Below the pieces are notes generated by a model. It was given only the letters and a program-made list of their open reading frames with translations, did no database searches and was not told the origin of the DNA. Below, one piece after another: positions 30,155-37,055 of a stretch of DNA of 64,000 bases. Numbering within the stretch: position 1 is the stretch's first letter; each line of letters opens with the position of its first letter. The stretch comes from Actinomycetota bacterium (GTDB lineage: Bacteria; Actinomycetota; Actinomycetes; Streptosporangiales; Streptosporangiaceae), in the NCBI GenBank assembly GCA_019240215.1, contig JAFAYQ010000043.1:1-64000 (forward strand), given 5' to 3'. The position numbers were made by a program, and so were the translations under genes.

Positions 30155-31974
30155 CGTTCCCCCACCCGGCCGGCGTCCCAGCTGACGTCCACACTGTCCA
30201 GCGGGCCGATGCCGGCCGCGGCCACGGTCAGCTCACCCGGCAGCACCCGGCCACCGAGCCGGACCACCAGGCCGGCCTCCCGCGATCGCACCCGCCTGCC
30301 CACGACCTGAGCCGCGATCCGCGACGCCGCCTGATCGACCGTGTCGGTGTCCTGCAACGTCACCAGCTGGGTGACGAAGTCGCCCGCGAACAGGGCGTTG
30401 ACCGGCACCGGACGCCCCCCATTCGAAGGCTCGGTTACGGCCGGCCCTGCGTCCCCGGCCGGCCCTGCGTCCCCGGCCGGCCCCGGGTCCCCGGGCGGGT
30501 AGGCCCGGGCCCACCGGTACCCGTAGGCGTCCGTTCCCCTGACCTCCGGGGTGAGCCCCATCCAGGTCAGCAGGCCCTCGACGGTCGGCGGCTGGACCTC
30601 ACCGGCCAGCACCCGGTCGACCACGGTCGGGCTGTGCAGGGTGTCCCGGTCCTCCCACCAGATCTGCCGGCACGGCCGCGAGCAGAAGTGATACGTGCGG
30701 CCGTCGTAGCTGAGCGGGTAGCTGCGCACCGGATACCGCTGATTGCCCGGCGAACCAGCCGTGCCGACCGGCAGCTGGCACAGGCTGCACAGCCACGGCA
30801 AGGTCGCCGGCAGCGTCAGCCCGGCCTGGCCGGCGTTGATGTTGCCGATGATCACGTCCCAGATCGGGCCGAACCGGTCCTCCCAGTCCGGGTACTTCTC
30901 CCGGAGCCAGTCACGCTCCGCGGGGGACACCCCACCCTGGGGGTTCCACCACACGGTCGGGCGCCAGTACCAGACGCCCAGGTGCAGCCCGTGGTGCCAG
31001 GTGTCCAGGCCGGCCAGGAACTCGTCCCAGTACCACGGTTTCTTCAGCCCGTAGTCCTGGAGCTGGTCGGCGAACTGCCCGGCGACCCACTCCAGCATGA
31101 ACTCCTTGAACGACTGCTTCCGCATCGCCAGCGGGGTGTAGTAGTCCATGGCCGGGCCGGTCAGCACCGAGAACAGCCGGGCCGACACCCAGAACGTCTT
31201 GTCGATGACCCACTGGGCCCGGCGCGGGTCGTGCTCGACCAGGATCTTCAGCGTCGGGCCGCCCTGCTGGGAGTGGCGGGCCTCGTCGGTCTGGATCGAC
31301 GAGATCATGTTGGCGAAGTTGATGTCGCCGGACTCCAGCGCGTCCGCGGCCAGCGCCACGAACTGCACGTTGGTGAACCCGGTCTCGAACGTGAACGGCA
31401 GCTGCACCGCGACGTCGACCACGTTCGGGTTCATCATCATGCCGTCGAAGGTGGCCCGGGCGGCGGCGACCGTCCACTGACTGGTGTGGTACGCCTTGTG
31501 CGCCCAGTCGTACTGCGGGTCCCGGCCGAGCAGCTCGTGCGGGAAGTACAGGCTGATCTGGGCGTGCCGGGTCTCGTCCAGCGCGCCGAAGACCGCCATG
31601 TTGCGCCAGGCCGGGGCCAGGCCGAAGCGGGCCATCCGCAGCTCGGCGTAGGCGGCGAGATCCTCGACCAGGGCGACCGCGCCGAAGTGCTGCTTGGCCA
31701 CCGATTTCCAGCCCTCGTCGAGCTGGTCGAAGACCCGGGACTTGCGCAGCACCGCCTTGACCGAGTAGGCGCCGGTCTCCTTCTCCCGCTGCGTCGCCAC
31801 GTACTCGGGGTAGGTCACCTTGTACGGCTCGTCCCACTCGGCCCAGGCCTCGCGGGGAACCTTGCCCGTCCCCGACATCCACTCCGGGAACACCTCGTCG
31901 TAGTCGACGTACGACAGGTCCCAGTCCACGTCGCGGGCGATGTCGTACCACTCTTCGCGGGGCAGGCGCGCCAT
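30151..31974 (-). CDS. Diiron monooxygenase hydroxylase alpha subunit fused to a TmoB-like gamma subunit
   Basis: The protein has 607 residues. Residues 1-490 are the T4moA-type alpha subunit with all six diiron ligands in register: E104, E134, H137, E197, E231 and H234, plus T201. Residue 103, Gly in T4moA and near the active-site pocket, is Val here. Cys pairs C396/C399 and C431/C435 form a YHS-like knuckle. A Gly-Pro-Asp-Ala repeat linker (about 493-512) then joins a ubiquitin-like domain (523-600, 'VPVNALFAGDFVTQLV', 'VDQAASRIAAQVVGRRV') equivalent to the separate gamma subunit TmoB. No tmoB gene exists elsewhere in the operon. It should hydroxylate aromatic or related hydrocarbons. Confidence 0.93.
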   Translation of the reverse strand: MARLPREEWYDIARDVDWDLSYVDYDEVFPEWMSGTGKVPREAWAEWDEPYKVTYPEYVATQREKETGAYSVKAVLRKSRVFDQLDEGWKSVAKQHFGAVALVEDLAAYAELRMARFGLAPAWRNMAVFGALDETRHAQISLYFPHELLGRDPQYDWAHKAYHTSQWTVAAARATFDGMMMNPNVVDVAVQLPFTFETGFTNVQFVALAADALESGDINFANMISSIQTDEARHSQQGGPTLKILVEHDPRRAQWVIDKTFWVSARLFSVLTGPAMDYYTPLAMRKQSFKEFMLEWVAGQFADQLQDYGLKKPWYWDEFLAGLDTWHHGLHLGVWYWRPTVWWNPQGGVSPAERDWLREKYPDWEDRFGPIWDVIIGNINAGQAGLTLPATLPWLCSLCQLPVGTAGSPGNQRYPVRSYPLSYDGRTYHFCSRPCRQIWWEDRDTLHSPTVVDRVLAGEVQPPTVEGLLTWMGLTPEVRGTDAYGYRWARAYPPGDPGPAGDAGPAGDAGPAVTEPSNGGRPVPVNALFAGDFVTQLVTLQDTDTVDQAASRIAAQVVGRRVRSREAGLVVRLGGRVLPGELTVAAAGIGPLDSVDVSWDAGRVGER

Positions 31975-31977
31975 CGG

Positions 31978-32424
31978 TCAGTCAACCTCCAGGCAGCCCA
32001 GCTGCCGCTTCCAGGCCGCGTAGTCCCAGTAGGCGACGATGTCCTCGATCAGCTCGCCGCCGCTCACCCGGAACAGGAAAAGGTGCGGCAGCTCGTAGCG
32101 TCGGCCGGCGTTGGCGATGCCGCCGAACGGCTTGGCCTGGGTGCCGCCGATGCTCACCTCGGCCGCGACGTTGCCCTCCGCACCAACGCGCAGGCTGGTC
32201 ACGGTGTTGGTCAGGTCGGGGAAGGCGTCGATCAAGGCGGTCCAGATCAGCTTGCCGACCGTGCGCACCGTGCCCTCGCCGTGCAGCACCCGCTGGCGGC
32301 CCCACACCTCGAACGGCACGTAGCGCAGCCGGGCTCCTTCCGCGCACAGGTCAACCATGCCCTCGACGTCGTGCGCCCGGTAGGCGGCGAAGAACGCGGC
32401 GACCACCGTCTCACCCCGCGGCAA
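31978..32424 (-). CDS. SnoaL-like (NTF2-fold) protein, second of two
   Basis: The protein has 148 residues if it starts at TTG 32424; a GTG at 32406 with GGGGTGA upstream is an alternative. It has the SnoaL/NTF2 pattern: helix 'VVAAFFAAYRAHDVEGMVDLCAEGARLRYVPF', then strands 'AAEVSIGGTQAKPFGGIANAGRRYELPHLFLFRVSGGELIEDIVAYWDYAAWKRQLG'. SnoaL-like enzymes catalyse aldol cyclisations, epoxide hydrolysis or isomerisations. Here one could handle the reactive oxygenated product. It ends 3 bp before the alpha gene and overlaps or abuts the other SnoaL-like gene. Confidence 0.85.
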   Translation of the reverse strand: MPRGETVVAAFFAAYRAHDVEGMVDLCAEGARLRYVPFEVWGRQRVLHGEGTVRTVGKLIWTALIDAFPDLTNTVTSLRVGAEGNVAAEVSIGGTQAKPFGGIANAGRRYELPHLFLFRVSGGELIEDIVAYWDYAAWKRQLGCLEVD

Positions 32425-32848
32425 TATTGATCTTGTCCAGTCGCTTGACGCCGAGCCGGCGGTAGAGCTGGTTCTGGTCCCAGTACCCGGTGACCGCGCT
32501 GATCCGGTCGTCTTCCGCGATCGTCAGCATCCAGGCCTGGTCCAGGTCGAACTGCTTCTCCTGGTCGGCCACGCCGAGGAAGTCACCGGCCTGCGTACCC
32601 TCGATGGTGATCTCGGCCACGGCGGTCCGGCCGGCCGCCACGAACAGCCGCCGCACCCGCACCAGCAGGTCGGGGAACGCCCCGGCCAGCTCGCCCAGGT
32701 AACGCGCGCCGTCGGCCGCCAACGGCCCGCGCCGGTCCAGCGGGACCAGCCACACGGTGGCGTCCGGCGTCGCCAGGGCGAGGACCGCATCCACGTTCCC
32801 GGCCTGCATGGCGCCGAAGAACTTCTCGGCGGTGTCCTGCGCGGTCAC
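32411..32848 (-). CDS. SnoaL-like (NTF2-fold) protein, first of two
   Basis: The 145-residue protein has the same fold pattern as its neighbour ('AEKFFGAMQAGNVDAVLALATPDATVWLVPL', 'AVAEITIEGTQAGDFLGVADQEKQFDLDQAWMLTIAEDDRISAVTGYWDQNQLYRRLGV'). The two share the 'EITIEGTQA' and 'EVSIGGTQA' strands and the YWD end, suggesting an old duplication. Paired SnoaL-like proteins may form a heterodimer. It starts 3 bp after the DJ-1 gene, in the same operon as the monooxygenase. Catalytic residues cannot be assigned from sequence alone. Confidence 0.85.
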   Translation of the reverse strand: MTAQDTAEKFFGAMQAGNVDAVLALATPDATVWLVPLDRRGPLAADGARYLGELAGAFPDLLVRVRRLFVAAGRTAVAEITIEGTQAGDFLGVADQEKQFDLDQAWMLTIAEDDRISAVTGYWDQNQLYRRLGVKRLDKINIAAG

Positions 32849-32851
32849 CGC

Positions 32852-33868
32852 TCACACCCGCAGCCGCTTGAGCAGGGCGCCGGAAACGGCCTCGGCCGAT
32901 CCCGGGTTCTGCCCGGTGATCAGGTTGCGGTCGACGACGACGTGGGACACCCAGGCCGCGTCGCCGTCGTCGAAGATCGCGCCGCGGTTCTTCAGCGCCG
33001 CCTCCACGTACCAGGGCATGCCGATCTTCCCGGCCTTGGTCTGGTCCTCCTCCTCGTCGGTGAAGGCGGTGATCCGGTAGCTGTCGAACATCCACTCGCC
33101 GTCGACGTCCGGGGCGGCCAGCAGCGCGGCCGGCCCGTGGCACAGCGCGGCGATGGGCTTGCCCGCACCGTGGGCCAGCCGCAGCACCCGGCCGACCTCG
33201 GCGCTGACGGGAAGGTCGGCCATCGACCCGTGGCCGCCGGGGATGAACACCCCGTCGAACGCCAGGATCTGCTCGTCGGTCAGTTCGGCCAAGTTGCCAG
33301 GGTGGATCATGCTCGGCAGCTTGGCCAGCATGCCGGCCGCCTGCTGCGAGTTGTCCTGGCTGTCCCGCCACACTTCGTCCCGGAGCTGCCTGATCCGCTC
33401 GGCGGGCAGCCGGCTCGTCACCGTGTCGTCATCGGCGAGCACCTCGATGAAGTCGAGGTTGTGCTGCCAGGCCCGGTGGGCCGGGGCCTCGGCCGCCTGC
33501 CGGGCCGCGGCCGGTTCCAGGCCGGCCTCCAGCAGAGCAAGGTAGACCCGTCGGAGCGCGATCAGGTTCAGCTCGGCGAAGTGGGTGAAGGTCACCCGCA
33601 CGCGATCGGGGTGATAGGCGAACCGGCGCAGCACCGAGAACATGAAGTCCTCGTCCACCTGGGGGTAGTGGAAGAATGGTTCCAGGCCCCAGGGATCCGG
33701 CACCGGCACCCGCCCGTCGGGGGTGACGATCACGACATCGGCGCCGGCGCCGGTGAACGCCTCGTACGGTTTGCGGACCTCTTCGGCCCGGTAGCCGGTC
33801 AGATGATCGTTACCGTCCGCCAACTTGATCGTCCGCGCGCTGGACACGATCATCAGCAGCTTGGCCAT
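32852..33868 (-). CDS. DJ-1/PfpI superfamily protein (Hsp31-like) with a large insertion
   Basis: The 338-residue protein starts the operon. An N-terminal strand-helix 'LLMIVSSARTIKLADGNDHLTGYRAEEVRKPYEAFTGAGADVVIVTP' and the nucleophile elbow 'ALCHGPAALL' (C243, H244) match DJ-1/PfpI class I glutamine-amidotransferase-like proteins, with Glu in 'GYRAEE' as the usual partner of the Cys. Roughly 125 helical residues (about 65-195) are inserted between the two halves; Hsp31-type proteins have a shorter cap. Possible roles are glyoxalase III or deglycase activity on reactive aldehydes, or a hydratase step. The spacer upstream has TTGACA and GATAAT sequences. Confidence 0.85.
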   Translation of the reverse strand: MAKLLMIVSSARTIKLADGNDHLTGYRAEEVRKPYEAFTGAGADVVIVTPDGRVPVPDPWGLEPFFHYPQVDEDFMFSVLRRFAYHPDRVRVTFTHFAELNLIALRRVYLALLEAGLEPAAARQAAEAPAHRAWQHNLDFIEVLADDDTVTSRLPAERIRQLRDEVWRDSQDNSQQAAGMLAKLPSMIHPGNLAELTDEQILAFDGVFIPGGHGSMADLPVSAEVGRVLRLAHGAGKPIAALCHGPAALLAAPDVDGEWMFDSYRITAFTDEEEDQTKAGKIGMPWYVEAALKNRGAIFDDGDAAWVSHVVVDRNLITGQNPGSAEAVSGALLKRLRV

Positions 33869-34011
33869 CCGAGCTCCCGTGGCAACGAAGGTGCGTAATC
33901 GCCCGCTGCTGGCGAAAAATTATCAGTTGTCAACCTACTGCACGGAATCGGACTTTTACAGGTCACCGCCCCGGGTGATCTGCGCCGGGACGGTCAGGGC
34001 CGTCAGGGCGG

Positions 34012-34200
34012 TCAGGGCCGCCCGGCCCCTGGCACCTCGACCGGCAGCGTGAGGATCTGCCCGGTCCGCGGCCCGCGGGCCAGCCGTTCGAGGTTGGCCG
34101 GGGCGCCGTCGGCCGGGTGCCACTCGGCCGTGCAGATGAACAGCGTCCGCCGGCCCGGCCCGCCCAGCATGAGCGCGAACGGCGCCCGGTTCTCCGCCAG
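34012..34200 (-). pseudogene. 3' remnant of an SMP-30/gluconolactonase family gene
   Basis: In the frame ending at the TGA 34012-34014, the sequence reads LAENRAPFALMLGGPGRRTL, then FICTAEWHPADGAPANLERL and a tail PVEVPGAGRP. This is the C-terminal blade and end of SMP-30/LRE lactonases (typical 'ACaLGGpdrrtLfict'). Upstream of about 34200 the frame no longer matches the family and no start is present. The remnant lies next to a LacI regulator, as expected for a sugar-acid catabolic gene, but most of the gene is gone. Confidence 0.6.
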
Positions 34201-34315
34201 CCGACTTCCGAGCCGTCGGCAACCTGGTCGAAGTGGTCGAACTCAGGGTCCGGCCGAACAACTTCTAGCGCTGGCCGGGCGCGCCCGGCCAGCCGAGGGG
34301 AGCCGCGTCGCTCGC

Positions 34316-35320
34316 CTAGGGCCTTCGCGGCGCCCCGGTCGTCCCGCGCACCACCAGGTGCGGCGGCACCACCACCTCCCGCCCCTGGACCGGCCGCCCC
34401 TCGATCCGGTCGATGGCCCGCTGCACGGCCAGGTCGGTCAGCGCCCCCGCGTCCTGGGCGACCGTCGTCAGCCAGACGTGCCTCAGCCGGGCGATGCTGC
34501 TGTCGTCGTAGCCGACCACGCTGATGTCGCCCGGCACGTCGAGGCCGGACCGGCGCAGCGTGTCGAGCACGCCGGCCGCCGAGCGGTCGTTGAACACGGT
34601 CACCGCGGTCGGTGGGTCGGTCAGCAGGTCCCGGGCGGCGGCGGTGCCGTCGTCGTCGCGCGGACCGCCCGGCAGCACCCGGATCTCCGCCTCCAGGCCG
34701 TGGCGGCGCATGGCCTCGATATAGCCGCGGCGCCGGGCGGCCGAGCTCAGGGCGCGGGCGCCGTCGATGTGGGCGATCCGCCGGTGGCCGAGTTCGACCA
34801 GATGATCGACGGCCTGGTGCAGGCCCCGGCGGTCGTCGGTGCGGATCACGTCGACGGCCGGGGCGCGGATCGGGCGCATCAGCACCACCGTCGGCATCCG
34901 GGCGGCCAGATCGGCCAGCTCGCGCACCGATTCGCTGTGGCTGAGCAGGATCAGCGCCTCGCAGCGGTCCTGGAGCAGGCTGCCGATGGCCCGGTGCTCG
35001 TCCCGGCCGGGCGTGAACGCGCTCAGCGTCAGCTCGTAGCCCGCCCGCCCGGCGGCGTCGTAGAGCCCGGTGACCACGTCGCCGTGGAAGGCGTCCTGGA
35101 CCCCGAACACCACCCCCAGCAGCCGGCTGCGGTCGCTGCGCAGCAGCCGGGCCCGGCGGTCGGGCCGGTAGCCGAGCCGTTCGGCCGCCGCCAGCACCCG
35201 GGCCCGGTTGGCGGGGCTGGCGCCCGGTGCGTCCCGCATGACGATCGAGACCAGCGCGGTCGACACCCCGGCGGCCGCGGCCACGTCAGCCAGGGTGGTC
35301 CGCCGCTGCCCGGTGCGCAT
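34316..35320 (-). CDS. LacI-family transcriptional regulator
   Basis: I choose the ATG at 35318-35320, giving 334 residues. The N-terminal HTH is canonical ('TTLADVAAAAGVSTALVSIVMRDAPGASPANRARVLAAAERLGYRPD'). The periplasmic-binding-like ligand domain follows ('LLGVVFGVQDAFHGDVVTGLYDAAG', 'VIRTDDRRGLHQAVDHLVELGHRRIAHIDG', 'TAVTVFNDRSAAGVLDTLRRSGLDVPGDISVVGYDDSSIA'). Ligands of the family are sugars or sugar acids. It starts 15 bp after the MFS gene stop, so the pump and regulator may share a transcript. The lactonase remnant downstream hints at its former target. Confidence 0.93.
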   Translation of the reverse strand: MRTGQRRTTLADVAAAAGVSTALVSIVMRDAPGASPANRARVLAAAERLGYRPDRRARLLRSDRSRLLGVVFGVQDAFHGDVVTGLYDAAGRAGYELTLSAFTPGRDEHRAIGSLLQDRCEALILLSHSESVRELADLAARMPTVVLMRPIRAPAVDVIRTDDRRGLHQAVDHLVELGHRRIAHIDGARALSSAARRRGYIEAMRRHGLEAEIRVLPGGPRDDDGTAAARDLLTDPPTAVTVFNDRSAAGVLDTLRRSGLDVPGDISVVGYDDSSIARLRHVWLTTVAQDAGALTDLAVQRAIDRIEGRPVQGREVVVPPHLVVRGTTGAPRRP

Positions 35321-35334
35321 CTGCGGGATTGTAC

Positions 35335-36606
35335 TCACCGATCGCGACCCGCCACAGAGGCCGCGCCGTCGCGGGCGACCGCGCCCGCCGGTTCCGTCCC
35401 TTCGGCCACCGGCCGACGCCGATCGAGACGGAAGCTGACCGCGGCCAGCACCAGCCCGACCGCGCCGAGCCCGACCCCGATCCAGGCCGGGGACAGATAC
35501 CCGAGGCCCTGCCCGATGGCCAGGCTGCCGAGGGCCGCCCCGATGCTGTTGGCCAGGTTGGTGGCCGACTGGTTGACCGCCGCCCCCATCAGCTGGGCAC
35601 CCGGCGCCACCTCGATGAGCCGGGTCTGCAGGGCCGGGGCCAGGAACAACGCGGCCAGGCCGACCACGAACGCGCACCCCAGCAGGCCGGCCGGGGAGCG
35701 GGCCAGCGTCGCGTAGGCGGCCGAGGCCACGATCAGCGCGGCGAAGCCGCCGAGCATGGCCCGCCGCAGCCCGCGGTCGGCCGCCAGCCCGCCCAGCAGG
35801 TTGCCGGCCGTCATCCCGACCCCGGCCGCGACCAGCACCCAGGGCACGGCCGAAGCCGGCAGCCCCGCCACCGCGGTGGTGACCGGGGCGATGAAGCTGT
35901 AGGCGGCGAAGAACCCGGCGAAGCCGATCGTGCCGATCAGCGCCACCAGCCACACCTGTGGGGTCCGGAACGCGCGCAGCTCCGCCCGCGGCGACCCGCC
36001 CGGCCCGGCTCGCCCGGCCGGCACGGTGGCCAGCACGGCCGCCGTCGCCAGCGCGAACAGCGCGGCGATGACCAGGTAGGCGACCCGCCAGCTGGTGGCC
36101 TGGCCGAGCGCGGTGACCAGCGGCACGCCGGCCACGGTGGCCACGGTCAGCCCGCCCAGCACGACCGCGTAGCCCTTGGCCCGGTTACCGGGCCCCAGCA
36201 GCGAGGCGGCCACCATCCCGGCCGCCCCGAAGTAGGCGCCGTGCGGCAGCCCGGCCACGAACCGGGCCGCCAGCACCAGGCCGAACGTCGGCGCCACGGC
36301 GGTCAGCGCGGTCGCCACCACGAACAGCCCCAGCAACCCGGCCACCAGCCGTTTACGGGGCACCCGGGCACTGACCGCCGCGATCGTCGGCGCCCCGACC
36401 ACCACCCCGAGCGCGTAGGCGGTGATCAGCCAGCCCGCGTGCGCCACCGCCAGCGGCGACGACCGGGCCCAGGTGCCCGGCAGCAGCCCGTGGGCCACCT
36501 CCGGCAGCAGCCCCATCAGCGCGAACTCGGTCAGCCCGATCGCGAACCCGCCCAGCGCGAGGGCGGCCAGCGCACCCCGGCGCCGTCCAGCACTCAGCTC
36601 TTCCAT
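35335..36606 (-). CDS. DHA1-type MFS exporter (Cmx/arabinose-efflux-like)
   Basis: The protein has 423 residues from the ATG at 36604-36606; a GTG lies one codon upstream. Twelve hydrophobic helices are seen. The start 'ALAALALGGFAIGLTEFALMGLLPEVA', with the TEF motif in TM1, and 'GAPTIAAVSARVPRKRLV' motif A are typical of chloramphenicol and arabinose exporters. The substrate is unknown. Two TAGAACGTTCTA-type palindromes lie 10-45 bp upstream and probably bind a repressor. The LacI gene follows 15 bp downstream. Confidence 0.9.
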   Translation of the reverse strand: MEELSAGRRRGALAALALGGFAIGLTEFALMGLLPEVAHGLLPGTWARSSPLAVAHAGWLITAYALGVVVGAPTIAAVSARVPRKRLVAGLLGLFVVATALTAVAPTFGLVLAARFVAGLPHGAYFGAAGMVAASLLGPGNRAKGYAVVLGGLTVATVAGVPLVTALGQATSWRVAYLVIAALFALATAAVLATVPAGRAGPGGSPRAELRAFRTPQVWLVALIGTIGFAGFFAAYSFIAPVTTAVAGLPASAVPWVLVAAGVGMTAGNLLGGLAADRGLRRAMLGGFAALIVASAAYATLARSPAGLLGCAFVVGLAALFLAPALQTRLIEVAPGAQLMGAAVNQSATNLANSIGAALGSLAIGQGLGYLSPAWIGVGLGAVGLVLAAVSFRLDRRRPVAEGTEPAGAVARDGAASVAGRDR

Positions 36607-36616
36607 CACCCCAAGC

Positions 36617-36650
36617 TATAACGTTCTAAGCACAAACCTAGAACGTTCTA
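36617..36650. promoter_or_regulatory. Paired operator palindromes upstream of the MFS exporter
   Basis: TAGAACGTTCTA (36639-36650) is a perfect 12-bp palindrome. TATAACGTTCTA (36617-36628) is a one-mismatch copy 22 bp away, about two helical turns. Tandem sites like this suit a dimeric TetR or MarR-type repressor acting on the exporter promoter. Confidence 0.6.
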
Positions 36651-36974
36651 AGCCGCCGAGGCTGCTGATGCCCGCGCCCGCTTTCCCTCTCATCTCCCGT
36701 GACCGGCCAGCACCCCGCCGTACTTCGCTCCCCGCTCCGGCCCTGGTCCCGCTCACCGCCGACACCGCCGTCCAAGCTGCCCCGCCACACCACGCCGCCC
36801 CGCTCCGTGCCGCCCGCCGTCCCGAGCACCCCGCGCCCCGCCGCCTGCCGCCGCGCCGTGCCGCCCGCCGTCCCGAGCTACCCCACCCCGCGCCGCCTGC
36901 CCGGCCGCGCCGAGCCGCCCCGCTCCGCAGAGCCGCACCCTGTGCGCTCCGCAGCGGCCACCGCCCTCACCCGC

Positions 36975-37042
36975 TTGACCTTTTTAGCTATAGACATTAG
37001 CTTAAAGCTATACGAGTTAGCTTCTAGCTAGTTCAGATAGCT
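36975..37042 (+). promoter_or_regulatory. Promoter with an array of TAGCT half-sites for the hydrolase-TetR operon
   Basis: TTGACC (36975-36980), a 17-bp spacer and TAGCTT (36998-37003) form a good housekeeping promoter. TAGCT or its complement-like AGCTA recurs at 36985, 36998, 37006, 37018, 37025 and 37038, with spacings alternating between roughly 7-8 and 12-13 bp. Autoregulation by the TetR protein encoded downstream is the natural candidate. Confidence 0.55.
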
Positions 37043-37055
37043 TGAAGAGGAGACC

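Larger units (their letters stand above)
36607..37055. other. Divergent intergenic region with operators and a dispersed repeat
   Basis: It contains paired operators for the MFS gene (36617-36650), a copy of a dispersed 50-bp repeat (36691-36741) also found at 3107-3157, a C-rich low-complexity stretch (about 36750-36960), and an AT-rich promoter with iterated TAGCT motifs (36975-37042) for the hydrolase gene. No gene is seen. Confidence 0.55.

Noticed and set aside
30634..32430. 598-codon plus-strand frame over the monooxygenase genes
   Set aside because: Antisense to the alpha-gamma fusion and SnoaL genes; composition is Arg/Gly/Val-biased with no domain.
34324..35953. N-terminal extension of the LacI frame into the MFS gene
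   Set aside because: The LacI HTH begins a few residues after the ATG at 35318-35320; the upstream part is antisense-like sequence overlapping the MFS gene in another frame.
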